Shown: positions 16,044 to 24,853 of the stretch, piece by piece
Numbering within the stretch: the stretch's first letter is position 1
Layout of the letters: each line of letters begins with the position of its first letter
DNA from: Microbacterium sp. C5A9
GTDB taxonomy: Bacteria; Actinomycetota; Actinomycetes; Actinomycetales; Microbacteriaceae
DNA length: 64,000 nt
Reading direction: 5' to 3'
Assembly (NCBI RefSeq): GCF_022627955.1
Contig: NZ_JABXGD010000010.1
Span: forward strand, 54,361 to 118,360
The notes under the pieces: generated by a model
Databases searched by the model: none
Seen by the model: only the letters and a program-made list of their open reading frames with translations
Told to the model about the DNA's origin: nothing
Program-made: the position numbers and the translations under genes

Positions 16044-16796
16044 TCAGCGCCGACCGCCCAGCGCGCGTTCGATGTCTCGGGTGGCCGAGAGGAGTTCGCG
16101 CAGCGCCGGCTCGACGGGATCGTCGCGTCGCAGCACGACGGACAGGGCGGCGGCGACGTTCCCGGTCTCGTCGTGCACGGGCACCGCGACTCCCGTCGAC
16201 ACCGCCTCGATGTACCCGGGGGCGGCAGCGTGGCCGACGGCCCGCACCTCGGCGAGCTTGCGTCGCAGCTCGACCGGATCGGTGATCGTCTCCGGCGACA
16301 CCGCGGGCAGCGCACGGGCGAGCACACGTTCCTGCAGCGCACGGTCGGCGTAGGCGAGCAGTACGAGACCGGACGACGACGCATGCAGGGGGAGTCGCCC
16401 GGCCACCCTGGTCACGTTCGATCCGGAATCCGGACTGCTCAGGCGCTCGAGGAACAGAGCCTCGTCCTGCTCGAGGATCGCGAGCTGGGTGTGCTCGCGC
16501 ACTCGGGACTGCACCCGTTCCATGAACGGCAGGGCGGCCTGCCGCAGGCGCAGCGCGTGCGATGACCGGGTCGCCAGCTCCCACAGGCGCATGCCGATGC
16601 GGATTCTCCGGTCGTCGTCGCGCTCCAGCATTCCCGCATCGACCAGTTCGCCGACGATGCGGTGCGCGGAGGAGGCAGGGAGACCGGCGCGGCGTCCGAT
16701 CTCGGCGGCGGTCTGCACGGTGCGTGTCGGTGTGAAGGTCTCGAGCACGCGGATCAGCCGTTCGGTGACGGAGTCGCCCGAGGAGGAGTTGGCCAT
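16044..16796 (-). CDS. IclR family regulator of the pob/pca genes
   Basis: 250 residues from the ATG at 16796. The winged helix lies at about 10-65 (TAAEIGRRAGLPASSAHRIV as the HTH) followed by the IclR effector domain with the usual central segments LPLHASSSGLVLLAY and GYIEAVSTGVAVPVHDETG. IclR proteins such as PcaR, PobR and PcaU control protocatechuate operons in response to protocatechuate or beta-ketoadipate. It is divergent from pcaH with 134 bp between, and pobA follows it, so control of both sides is likely. Confidence 0.88.
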   Translation of the reverse strand: MANSSSGDSVTERLIRVLETFTPTRTVQTAAEIGRRAGLPASSAHRIVGELVDAGMLERDDDRRIRIGMRLWELATRSSHALRLRQAALPFMERVQSRVREHTQLAILEQDEALFLERLSSPDSGSNVTRVAGRLPLHASSSGLVLLAYADRALQERVLARALPAVSPETITDPVELRRKLAEVRAVGHAAAPGYIEAVSTGVAVPVHDETGNVAAALSVVLRRDDPVEPALRELLSATRDIERALGGRR

Positions 16797-16843
16797 GCGG
16801 CGATCATGGCACACGTCGAGCATCGCACACCGCGAGGTCGATT

Positions 16844-16862
16844 CTCATTGAGTGGGAATGAG
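16844..16862. promoter_or_regulatory. Short inverted repeat between iclR and pcaH
   Basis: CTCATT (16844-16849) and AATGAG (16857-16862) with a 7-bp spacer lie in the divergent promoter region. Candidate IclR operator; weak evidence. Confidence 0.3.
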
Positions 16863-16930
16863 CGCCCGCATGCTTCCGTGCACGATGAGGATGCTGACAA
16901 CGCAGTCCGCATGTGTCGAAGGAGACACCC

Positions 16931-17749
16931 ATGACCGTCTCGCCCGGAACGACCGCCGCAGCGCCCGAGTCGCTGCTCGCGTCGCCCGACCAGGTCACGC
17001 AGTCCGAGATCACCGGAGAGATCGCCGATCTGCATGCCTCTCTCCGCGATCGTGAGGCTGCGGGTGAGGCGCTCCCGGCGACCATGCACGACTTCCCGCC
17101 GTACCGGTCGAGCATCCTGCGACATCCGACGAAGAATCCGCGACTCGTCGACCCCGAGACGATCGAACTGCTCTCCCCGGCCTTCGGGCAGCGCGATGTC
17201 GCGGCGATCGAGTCCGACCTGACCGTTCAGCACGCGGGTGAGCCGCTGGGGGAACGGATGACGGTGCGCGGGCGGCTGCTCGACTCGTGGGGGCGTCCGC
17301 TCGCCGACCAGCTCATCGAGCTGTGGCAGGCGAACTCCTCGGGCCGGTACATCCACCAGCGGGATCAGCATCCGGCTCCGCTCGACCCGAACTTCACCGG
17401 AGCCGGGCGCGCGATCACGAACGACGCCGGAGAATACCTGTTCACCACCATCAAGCCCGGGCCGTACCCGTGGAAGAACCACGTCAACGCCTGGCGCCCG
17501 GCGCACATCCACTTCTCAGTCTTCGGGTCGTCGTTCACGCAGCGTCTGGTCACGCAGATGTACTTCCCGGGCGACCCGCTCTTCGCGCTCGACCCGATCT
17601 ACAACACGATCTGGCGCCAGAAGGACAGGGATGCGCTCGTGGGCGTGTACGACCACGATCTGACCTCCCCGGAGCGGTCGACGGGCTACCGCTTCGACAT
17701 CGTCGTCGACGGGCCGGATGCAACCTGGTTCGAGCAGGAGGAGGACTGA
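16931..17749 (+). CDS. pcaH: Protocatechuate 3,4-dioxygenase beta subunit
   Basis: 272 residues, AAGGAG upstream of the ATG. Intradiol dioxygenase fold with the non-haem iron ligands visible: Tyr in GRYIHQRDQ, Tyr in GPYPWKNHVNAWRP and the two His in RPAHIHFS. The N-terminus MHDFPPYRSSILRHPTKNPRLV is typical of PcaH. It cleaves protocatechuate between the hydroxyls to 3-carboxy-cis,cis-muconate together with PcaG. First gene of an eight-gene operon; pcaG begins 2 nt after its stop. Confidence 0.97.
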   Translation: MTVSPGTTAAAPESLLASPDQVTQSEITGEIADLHASLRDREAAGEALPATMHDFPPYRSSILRHPTKNPRLVDPETIELLSPAFGQRDVAAIESDLTVQHAGEPLGERMTVRGRLLDSWGRPLADQLIELWQANSSGRYIHQRDQHPAPLDPNFTGAGRAITNDAGEYLFTTIKPGPYPWKNHVNAWRPAHIHFSVFGSSFTQRLVTQMYFPGDPLFALDPIYNTIWRQKDRDALVGVYDHDLTSPERSTGYRFDIVVDGPDATWFEQEED

Positions 17750-17751
17750 CC

Positions 17752-18312
17752 ATGTCGGCACCGCCGAAGACGCACCGCGCCACACCCGGACAGACCGTCG
17801 GGCCGTTCTTCGCCTACGGCGTCGAGTACGCGAAGATGCACGAGGTCGCCTTCCCGCACTCGCCCGGTGCGATCCTCCTCGGCGGCACGGTGCGCGATGG
17901 CGCGGGGAACCCGATCCCCGACGCTTTCATCGAGATCTTCGGCGCGGACGCCGACGGCGAGGTGCCTCGCGCACGCGGCGCATTCCGTCGCGACGACCAC
18001 AGCTTCACCGGCTTCGGTCGTGCCTTCACCGACGACGAGGGACACTACGAGTTCTGGACCCGGAATCCGGGCGCCGCCGATGGGCGAGCGCCCTTCTTCG
18101 CCGCGATCGTCTACGCCCGCGGGCTGCCCGACAAGCTGCACACGCGCATCTACCTCCCGGAGGACACGGCAGCGCTCGTCGTCGAGCCGCTGCTCGCGTC
18201 GCTCTCCGACGACGAGCGCGCCACTCTGATCGCGACGCGCACCGCCGAGGGATGGCTCAGGCACGACATCCGCCTGCAGGGCGAGGGAGAGACGGTGTTC
18301 CTTGCGTACTGA
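17752..18312 (+). CDS. pcaG: Protocatechuate 3,4-dioxygenase alpha subunit
   Basis: 186 residues. Starts TPGQTVGPFFAYGVEY, typical of the alpha subunit, followed by the intradiol beta-sandwich GTVRDGAGNPIPDAFIEIFGADADG and GFGRAFTDDEGHYEFWT. As expected for PcaG the iron ligands of PcaH are absent; this subunit completes the active site and the quaternary shell. Immediately downstream of pcaH. Confidence 0.96.
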   Translation: MSAPPKTHRATPGQTVGPFFAYGVEYAKMHEVAFPHSPGAILLGGTVRDGAGNPIPDAFIEIFGADADGEVPRARGAFRRDDHSFTGFGRAFTDDEGHYEFWTRNPGAADGRAPFFAAIVYARGLPDKLHTRIYLPEDTAALVVEPLLASLSDDERATLIATRTAEGWLRHDIRLQGEGETVFLAY

Positions 18313-18371
18313 CGGGGCAGCGGACGCGACCGCCGATCGGGCCGACCGTTCCCGACGCGAAGGGGTGCACC

Positions 18372-19688
18372 ATGACGACTTTCGATGAGGGTCTGCTCTC
18401 GCCGGTCGCAGTCGGTCACGACGTGCTCGTGACGGACGCCGCGGTGCTCGACGCCCTCGTGCGCGCCGAGCACGCGCTGATCACGGCCTACCTCGACATC
18501 GGGCTGCTCCCGGCCGAGGTCCACGCGGAGATCACGCGTGCCTGGGGAGGGGGGAGAGACGCGGCGGCGATCGATGCCGCGTCGCTCATCACGGCGTCCG
18601 TCGCGGGCGGCAATCCCGTGATCCCTCTCGTCGCGCAGCTCGCGGATCGCGTGCCCGAGGGGCTCCGGCCCTGGGTGCACCGTGGCGCGACCAGTCAGGA
18701 CATCGTCGACACCGCCCTCATGATCGTCGCGCTCGCCGCGGTCGAGCGCCTGCGCGACTCCCTCGTGCAGACCGTCGACGGTCTGCACCGCCTCGAGGAT
18801 CGGCACGGTCGGGACGTGGTCGTGGCGCGCACGCTGACCCAGCACGCCGTGCCCACGACGCTCGGTGCCCGCCTCGACGGCTGGCGGCAGGGCATCGATC
18901 GCGCCATCACGCGAACGACCTCGCTGGCGTTCCCCGCTCAGCTCGCCGGCGCGGCGGGCACCAGGGCGTCGTTCGTCGAGATCACCGGCTCCGCGGATGC
19001 CGCGCAGGCACTCGTCGCGGCGTACGCCCGTCATGCGGGTCTGGAGGTGCCCTCGGGCTCGTGGCAGGTGGCCCGCTGGCCGATCACCGAGCTGGGCGAT
19101 GCCCTCGTGCAGACCGTCGATGCCCTCGGCAAGCTCGCGAGCGACGTCACCACTCTCAGCCGCACCGAGATCGGCGAACTGCACGAGGGCGCCGGCGGCG
19201 GGTCGTCGGCCATGCCGCAGAAGCAGAATCCGGTGGAGTCGACACTCATCCGCTCGGCGGCCCTGCGCGCCCCGCAGCTCGGTGCCACCCTGCACCTCGC
19301 CGCCGCCCTCGCGGGAGACGAGCGCCCGGACGGAGCGTGGCACGCCGAATGGCCGACGCTGCGGGAGCTCCTTCGCCTCGCCCTCGGGGCGTCGGCGCAT
19401 GCGGCATCCCTCGTCGCGGGCCTGCGGGTCGACGCCGAGGCCGCAACCCGCAATCTCGAGCTCACCCGCGGCCTCGTCATCAGCGAACGGCTCGCGCTCG
19501 TGCTCGTCCCACTGATCGGTCGGTCGCGGTTCGACGACCTCATCGCCTCCGTCGCCGACGGGGCGCAGCTCGGCGATCTCGTGCGCGCGGTGCCCGAGGC
19601 GGCCGGCCTCGACGTGGACGCCCTGCTCGATCCCGCCGGGTATACCGGAGTCCGCGGCATGCCGGGGGCCGGGGAGCACGCAGGATGA
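18372..19688 (+). CDS. pcaB: 3-carboxy-cis,cis-muconate cycloisomerase
   Basis: 438 residues from the ATG at 18372, 59 nt after pcaG. Fumarase/argininosuccinate lyase superfamily: WVHRGATSQDIVDTALM (conserved region 2) and the superfamily signature GSSAMPQKQNPVES (conserved region 3, with the catalytic serine). It lactonises 3-carboxymuconate to 4-carboxymuconolactone. The last codons overlap pcaD by 4 nt. Confidence 0.95.
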   Translation: MTTFDEGLLSPVAVGHDVLVTDAAVLDALVRAEHALITAYLDIGLLPAEVHAEITRAWGGGRDAAAIDAASLITASVAGGNPVIPLVAQLADRVPEGLRPWVHRGATSQDIVDTALMIVALAAVERLRDSLVQTVDGLHRLEDRHGRDVVVARTLTQHAVPTTLGARLDGWRQGIDRAITRTTSLAFPAQLAGAAGTRASFVEITGSADAAQALVAAYARHAGLEVPSGSWQVARWPITELGDALVQTVDALGKLASDVTTLSRTEIGELHEGAGGGSSAMPQKQNPVESTLIRSAALRAPQLGATLHLAAALAGDERPDGAWHAEWPTLRELLRLALGASAHAASLVAGLRVDAEAATRNLELTRGLVISERLALVLVPLIGRSRFDDLIASVADGAQLGDLVRAVPEAAGLDVDALLDPAGYTGVRGMPGAGEHAG

Positions 19689-20461
19689 TCCGGCTGTCCT
19701 TCACCGAGCCCAGCGGCCCCGCGGGCGCGCCCCTGCTCGTGCTGGGGCCGTCGCTCGGAACGTCGACCATCGTGTGGGAATCCGTCGCCCCCGTGCTCGC
19801 TCGGACGCACCGCATCGTGGCGTGGGATCTGCCGGGGCACGGCGCCTCGAACCCCGCGACCGCGCCGTTCCGCGTCGCCGATCTGGCCGACGCGGTGGCC
19901 GCGACCGCCGCGGAACTCGGCGCCGACAGCATCCGCTACGCCGGCATCTCCCTCGGCGGCGCCGTGGGACTCGAGCTGCTGCTGCGGCACCCGTCGCTCG
20001 TCGAGCGGGCCGGCATCCTGTGCTCCGGTGCCGTGATCGGCGAGGCGGACGGATGGCAGCGGCGAGCAGCGACCGCGCGGACCGAGTCGACGTCGGCGCT
20101 GATCGTCGGCTCCGCGCAGAGATGGTTCGCTCCGGGGTCGATCGCCGCGCATCCGGACCTCACCGGACGGCTGCTGCACGCACTGCAGGACACGGATGAT
20201 GACAGCTACGCCCGATGCTGTGAGGCGCTCGCCGAGTACGACGTGCGCGACCGCCTCGCAGACGTGGACGCTCCCGTCCTCGCCGTGTGGGGCGAGCGCG
20301 ACCCGGTGACGCCGGAGTCGTCCGCGCGTGAGATCGCCGACGAGGTGCGCGACGGTCGTGCGCTCGGGATCGCGGATGCCTCGCATCTCGCGACCGTCGA
20401 CGCCCCAGGGGCGGTCGCCCGTGCCCTGGACGACTTTCTGAACGAGAGGAGCCGACGGTGA
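19685..20461 (+). CDS. pcaD: 3-oxoadipate enol-lactonase
   Basis: 258 residues, alpha/beta hydrolase. Nucleophile elbow GISLGG (Ser about 94), acid in WGERDPVTP and catalytic His in DASHLATVDAP near the C-terminus. It hydrolyses beta-ketoadipate enol-lactone to beta-ketoadipate. Separate from pcaC here, unlike actinobacteria that carry a pcaL fusion of the two; pcaC follows with a 4-nt overlap. Confidence 0.94.
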   Translation: MIRLSFTEPSGPAGAPLLVLGPSLGTSTIVWESVAPVLARTHRIVAWDLPGHGASNPATAPFRVADLADAVAATAAELGADSIRYAGISLGGAVGLELLLRHPSLVERAGILCSGAVIGEADGWQRRAATARTESTSALIVGSAQRWFAPGSIAAHPDLTGRLLHALQDTDDDSYARCCEALAEYDVRDRLADVDAPVLAVWGERDPVTPESSAREIADEVRDGRALGIADASHLATVDAPGAVARALDDFLNERSRR

Positions 20462-20847
20462 CGGATCTGACCGATGACGAGCGCCGCGCGCAGGGGTACG
20501 CGGTGCGCAGGGAGGTGCTCTCCGACGACCACGTCGACCGCGCGATCGCGGCGACGACCGACCTCACCGCCGACTTCCAGGACTTCATCACCCGGGTCGC
20601 GTGGGGAGATGTCTGGTCGAGACCGGGCCTCGATCGTCGATCGCGGTCGATCGCCGTGCTCTCCTCGCTGATCGCGCACGGTCATCAGGAGGAGCTGGCG
20701 ATGCACCTGCGCGCCGCGGTGCGCAACGGGCTCACGATCGACGAGATCCGCGAGGTCATCCTGCAATCGGCCGTCTACTCCGGGGTGCCCGCGGCCAACA
20801 CCGCCTTCCGCATCGCGACCGAGGTCTTCGCGGAGGATCGCCCGTGA
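20458..20847 (+). CDS. pcaC: 4-carboxymuconolactone decarboxylase
   Basis: 129 residues from a GTG. CMD-family helical protein: FQDFITRVAWGDVWSRPGL then RSRSIAVLSSLIAHGHQEELAMHLRAAV and the C-terminal REVILQSAVYSGVPAANTAF, all typical of PcaC. Converts 4-carboxymuconolactone to the enol-lactone acted on by PcaD. Overlaps both neighbours by 4 nt. Confidence 0.95.
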   Translation: MTDLTDDERRAQGYAVRREVLSDDHVDRAIAATTDLTADFQDFITRVAWGDVWSRPGLDRRSRSIAVLSSLIAHGHQEELAMHLRAAVRNGLTIDEIREVILQSAVYSGVPAANTAFRIATEVFAEDRP

Positions 20848-21605
20848 TCGACAAGACCGTGCCGGACGCGGCGGCGGCCGTCGCCGGCATCGCCGACGGC
20901 TCGACGGTGATGATCGGAGGATTCGGCAGGGCCGGTCAGCCGGTCGAGCTCGTCGAGGCCCTGATCGCGCAGGGGGCCGGCGACCTCACCATCGTCTCCA
21001 ACAACGCAGGCAACGGCGAGACGGGGCTTGCGGCGCTGCTCGCCGAACGTCGGGTGCGCAAGATCATGTGCTCCTTCCCCCGGCAGCATGACTCGTGGGT
21101 GTTCGACGGGCTCTACCGAGCGGGGGAGATCGAGCTGGAGATCGTGCCGCAGGGCAATCTCGCCGAGCGCATCCGTGCCGCGGGCGCCGGCATCGGGGCA
21201 TTCTTCTCGCCGACCGGTGTCGGCACCCCGCTCGCCGAGGGCAAGGAGGAGCGGGTCATCGACGGCAGAAGGTACGTGCTCGAGTACCCGATCTCGGCGG
21301 ATGTCGCGCTCATCAGCGCGCTCGCCGCCGATCGCTGGGGCAACCTCGTCTACCGCGAGACGGCGCGAAACTTCGGTCCGGTCATGGCCTCCGCCGCGGC
21401 CACGACGATCGTGCAGGTCGACGAGGTCGTGCCTCTCGGATCCATCGACCCCGAGAGGGTCGTGACTCCGGGACTGTTCGTCGACAGGGTGGTCGCGATC
21501 GGCAGACGCGCCTGGCTCGGCGCCGACGGCTTCATCGGCGGGGTCGACGTCGAGGGGCGGGCGGTCATCGCCGACGGCGCTGCTCGCGAGGGAGGTGCGC
21601 GATGA
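20844..21605 (+). CDS. pcaI: 3-oxoadipate CoA-transferase subunit A
   Basis: 253 residues from a GTG overlapping pcaC. GSTVMIGGFGRAGQPVELVEAL at the N-terminus is the CoA-transferase family I alpha-subunit signature; LTIVSNNAGNGETGLAALL and FFSPTGVGTPLAEGKEE follow. With PcaJ it transfers CoA from succinyl-CoA to beta-ketoadipate. Confidence 0.95.
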   Translation: MIDKTVPDAAAAVAGIADGSTVMIGGFGRAGQPVELVEALIAQGAGDLTIVSNNAGNGETGLAALLAERRVRKIMCSFPRQHDSWVFDGLYRAGEIELEIVPQGNLAERIRAAGAGIGAFFSPTGVGTPLAEGKEERVIDGRRYVLEYPISADVALISALAADRWGNLVYRETARNFGPVMASAAATTIVQVDEVVPLGSIDPERVVTPGLFVDRVVAIGRRAWLGADGFIGGVDVEGRAVIADGAAREGGAR

Positions 21606-22237
21606 CCACGCGCATCACGCGCGACGAGGTCGCGGCACGGATCGCTGCGGACATCCCCGAGGGGGCGGTCGTCAACCTCGGGATCGGCGCGCCGACCACG
21701 GTCGCCAACTTCCTGCCGAGCGATCTCGAGATCATCCTGCACACCGAGAACGGACTGCTCGGCATGGGCCCGGCGCCGAAGGCGGCGGGCATCGACCCCG
21801 ACCTCATCAACGCGGGCAAGCAGCCCGTCACCGTGCTCCCCGGAGCCTCGTACTTCCACCACGCCGACTCGTTCGCGATGATGCGCGGGGGTCACCTCGA
21901 CGTCTGCGTGCTCGGTGCCTTCCAGGTCGCGCAGAACGGCGATCTCGCGAACTGGTCGACCGGCGCCCCGGGAGCCATCCCCGCCGTGGGAGGGGCGATG
22001 GACCTCGCGATCGGCGCGAAGCAGGTCTTCGTGATGACGGATCTGCTCGCCAAGGACGGCTCGTCCAAGCTCGTCGACGACTGCACGTATCCGCTCACGG
22101 GCGTCGGCTGCGTCACGCGGGTGTACACCGATCACGCCGTGTTCGATGTGGTCGACGGACGATTCGTCGTGCGCGAATGCTTCGGCGACAACACCCTCGA
22201 GTCGTTGCGCGCGCTGACCGGGCTGGAGCTCTCATGA
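21602..22237 (+). CDS. pcaJ: 3-oxoadipate CoA-transferase subunit B
   Basis: 211 residues. Beta-subunit signature TENGLLGMGPAP contains the glutamate that forms the glutamyl-CoA thioester; VVNLGIGAPTTVANFL precedes it. Overlaps pcaI and pcaF by 4 nt each, giving balanced subunit synthesis. Confidence 0.95.
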   Translation: MTTRITRDEVAARIAADIPEGAVVNLGIGAPTTVANFLPSDLEIILHTENGLLGMGPAPKAAGIDPDLINAGKQPVTVLPGASYFHHADSFAMMRGGHLDVCVLGAFQVAQNGDLANWSTGAPGAIPAVGGAMDLAIGAKQVFVMTDLLAKDGSSKLVDDCTYPLTGVGCVTRVYTDHAVFDVVDGRFVVRECFGDNTLESLRALTGLELS

Positions 22238-23403
22238 CGTCCACGTTCATCCACGACGCGGTGCGCACGCCGTTCGGGCGGGCCGGCGGGGCCCTGTCCG
22301 GCGTCCGCCCTGATGACCTCGCGGCCGTCACGCTCCGGGTGATCGTCGAGCGGGCCGGTCTCGATCCCGCACGCATCGACGACGTGCTGCTCGGCGACGC
22401 GAACCAGGCGGGGGAGGACAACCGCGACATCGCGCGCTTCGCCGCTCTGCTCGCCGGGTTCCCCACGAGCGTGCCCGGCGCCACCGTCAACCGGCTCTGC
22501 GGCTCGAGCCTCGAAGCAGTGATCCAGGGGTCGCGGGCGATCGAGACCGGCGACGCCGAGATCGTGCTCGCCGGAGGTGTCGAGTCGATGAGCCGAGCGC
22601 CCTATGTCGTCGAGAAGGCCGCCAGGCCCTGGCCGGCCGTCGGCAACCAGACGATGTGGAACACCGCGATCGGGTGGCGCATGACCAACCCCGCGCTGCC
22701 GTCGAGCTGGACGATCGCGAACGGCGAGTCCGCCGAGAAGCTCGCGCGCATGTTCGGCATCACCCGTGATGAGCAGGACGCCTTCGCGCTACGCAGCCAC
22801 CGCCGAGCGGCCGAGGCCTGGGCCGGTGGCGTGTTCGACGACGAGATCGTGCAGGTTCCCGGCATCGATCTGCCGCGCGACGAGGGAATCCGCGACGACA
22901 CGACGCTCGAGAGGCTCGGCGGCCTGCGGGCGCTCTTCGCGGCGCACGGGACCGTCACCGCGGGCAACTCGTCGCCGATCAACGACGGCGCCTCGGCCGT
23001 GCTGCTCGCCGCGGAGGGTGCGGTCGACGGCGAGCCTCTCGCGCGCATCGCCGGTCGCGGGGTGTTCGGCAACGATCCCGATGTCTTCGGCATCGCCCCG
23101 GTCGAGGCGGCCAACCGGGCGCTCGCCCGGGCCGGGCGTTCGTGGGCGGACGTCGATCTGGTCGAACTGAACGAGGCCTTCGCGTCGCAGACGCTGGCCT
23201 GTCTGGCCGGCTGGCCGGAGCTCGACCCCGAGCGGGTCAATGTGCACGGCGGTGCGATCGCGATCGGACATCCGCTCGGCGCCTCGGGCGGGCGGATCAT
23301 CGCCCGCGCTGCTCATGAACTGAGGCGCCGCGGTGGCGGTGTCGCGGTGGTCGCGCTCTGCATCGGGGTGGGACAGGGGCTCGCGCTCGTGCTCGAGCGG
23401 TGA
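22234..23403 (+). CDS. pcaF: Beta-ketoadipyl-CoA thiolase
   Basis: 389 residues, thiolase fold. Acyl-accepting Cys in VNRLCGSSLEAV (about 89), His in GGAIAIGHPLGASGGR (about 348) and second Cys in ALCIGVGQGLAL near the C-terminus. It splits beta-ketoadipyl-CoA into acetyl-CoA and succinyl-CoA, the last step of the pathway. Last gene of the pca operon. The CIGVGQG form differs from the commoner CIGGGQG by one residue. Confidence 0.94.
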   Translation: MTSTFIHDAVRTPFGRAGGALSGVRPDDLAAVTLRVIVERAGLDPARIDDVLLGDANQAGEDNRDIARFAALLAGFPTSVPGATVNRLCGSSLEAVIQGSRAIETGDAEIVLAGGVESMSRAPYVVEKAARPWPAVGNQTMWNTAIGWRMTNPALPSSWTIANGESAEKLARMFGITRDEQDAFALRSHRRAAEAWAGGVFDDEIVQVPGIDLPRDEGIRDDTTLERLGGLRALFAAHGTVTAGNSSPINDGASAVLLAAEGAVDGEPLARIAGRGVFGNDPDVFGIAPVEAANRALARAGRSWADVDLVELNEAFASQTLACLAGWPELDPERVNVHGGAIAIGHPLGASGGRIIARAAHELRRRGGGVAVVALCIGVGQGLALVLER

Positions 23404-23441
23404 GCGGACGCGACCCCGGTGTTCGTTATGCGTGGATCACT

Positions 23442-23472
23442 ACCACTTATGCCTAAAGCAGGCAGAAGTGGT
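23442..23472. promoter_or_regulatory. 31-bp near-perfect palindrome after pcaF and before the first deglycosidase fusion gene
   Basis: The left arm ACCACTTATGCCT (23442-23454) and right arm AGGCAGAAGTGGT (23460-23472) match at 12 of 13 positions around AAAGC. It is followed by TTAGATTGG. It could be an operator for the downstream island or a terminator hairpin for the pca operon; the position, 39 nt after the pcaF stop and 52 nt before the next ATG, fits both. Confidence 0.55.
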
Positions 23473-23524
23473 TTAGATTGGACCGTGCCGCGATGATGCG
23501 GCACGACAAGGAGATCCGGGTTCC

Positions 23525-24832
23525 ATGCTTCTCGAACGAGACATCCTCCAGGCCACCGGCTTCCGCAACGTCCGGGATGAGAGCGGGACCGTCGTGGGCT
23601 TCCAGCTGCGACTGCGGATGCCCTCGTACCGCGGGATGGCGGCCTCGCTGATCGACGGGGTGTCCGTGCGCATCGGCGGAATCCTCGACGTCCCGGCCGA
23701 CGTGCCGCTCTGGACGCTCGGCGGCGAGACCTACACGCTGGCGCAGCTGTGGGACGGCGACGACGTGCGGTGGCAACTCGACGAGGCGGCGACCGTCACC
23801 GTCCCGTTCGAGGGCGGGCTGCCCGACGGCATCCACGAGGTCTCCATCGAGCTGCGGCTCCGCATGTCGTACATCCCGATCGAGCACCAGCCGTCGACCT
23901 ATCGGGAGACCCGACGCATCACGCTGACGTCGGATCGCGACGGCGGCCCCTTCCGCTACGGCGTCTCGCTCTACAGCTACATGACCGACTTCGGCACCGT
24001 GCTCGATCTCGAGACCGCCTTCCGCCACGTCGCGGATGTCGGAGCCACGGGCATCGAGATCCTCGGCGAGGGACACATCGCGGGCTACCCCCACCCGTCG
24101 ACCGCGTGGCTCGACCGCTGGTTCGAGCTGCTCGACACCTACGGTCTCGAGCCCACGAACTACGGTTCGTGGATCGATACCCGCCTGCACTCCAGCGGAC
24201 CCCGCGCCCGCGATCTGACCGGCGTCGAGGGCGCCGCACTGCTGCAGCGCGACCTGCGGCTGGCCAAGCGACTCGGCTTCCGCTTCGTCCGGCCGAAGAT
24301 CGGCGTCGTGTCGAGCGACCTGATCCCGCACCCGGCCTGGACCGAATCCGTCGAGCGCTCGCTCGACCTCGCCGCCGAGCTCGATGTCACCATCTGCCCC
24401 GAGATCCACTCGCCCACTCCGATCAGGCACGAGGTGGTCGACGACTACATCGACCTGATCGAGCGCACCGGCACCGCGCACTTCGGCCTGCTGCTCGACA
24501 CCGGCATCTTCCAGGACCGTCCGATCGCGCTGAAGCCCGGCGAACTGCCCGGGCAGCGGCCGGCGTTCATGGACGGCATCGCAGTGGACCCGGCGGACAT
24601 CGCCGACATCGCGAAGTACGTCGTGTTCATCCAGGCCAAGTTCCATGACATCGACGAGAACCTCCACGATCTGCAGATCCCGTGGGAGCCGGTGCTCCGC
24701 GCCCTCAGGGACTCCGGGTACACCGGCTACCTCTCGAGCGAATACGAGGGCGTGCGCGACCCCTGGCGATCGATCGAGCAGATCCGCCGCCAGCATTCCC
24801 TCCTGCGCCGCGTCGTCGCGGAGCTCGACTGA
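23525..24832 (+). CDS. C-glycoside deglycosidase-like beta-alpha fusion (DUF6379/CarC-like domain + TIM barrel)
   Basis: 435 residues. Residues about 1-137 are a beta-rich domain of the C-glycoside deglycosidase beta-subunit family (FQLRLRMPSYRGM, WTLGGETYTLAQLW, LRLRMSYIPIE); residues about 143-435 are a xylose-isomerase-like TIM barrel (YGVSLYSYMTDF at its start). Likely divalent-metal ligands are Glu in CPEIHS (293), Asp in LLLDTG (325), a Gln/His in FIQAKFHDID (370-374) and Glu in SSEYEG (406). Known homologues CarBC and DgpBC break the C-C bond of 3-keto C-glycosides as separate subunits. Here both are one chain with a very short linker. First gene downstream of the 31-bp palindrome; the ribosome site is AAGGAG at 23509-23514. 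Confidence 0.75.
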   Translation: MLLERDILQATGFRNVRDESGTVVGFQLRLRMPSYRGMAASLIDGVSVRIGGILDVPADVPLWTLGGETYTLAQLWDGDDVRWQLDEAATVTVPFEGGLPDGIHEVSIELRLRMSYIPIEHQPSTYRETRRITLTSDRDGGPFRYGVSLYSYMTDFGTVLDLETAFRHVADVGATGIEILGEGHIAGYPHPSTAWLDRWFELLDTYGLEPTNYGSWIDTRLHSSGPRARDLTGVEGAALLQRDLRLAKRLGFRFVRPKIGVVSSDLIPHPAWTESVERSLDLAAELDVTICPEIHSPTPIRHEVVDDYIDLIERTGTAHFGLLLDTGIFQDRPIALKPGELPGQRPAFMDGIAVDPADIADIAKYVVFIQAKFHDIDENLHDLQIPWEPVLRALRDSGYTGYLSSEYEGVRDPWRSIEQIRRQHSLLRRVVAELD

Positions 24833-24853
24833 CCGTCTGCGAAAGGACGCATC

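Noticed and set aside
20458..20847. pcaC as part of a pcaL (pcaD-pcaC) fusion
   Set aside because: A stop codon and a separate GTG start with 4-nt overlap show two distinct genes.
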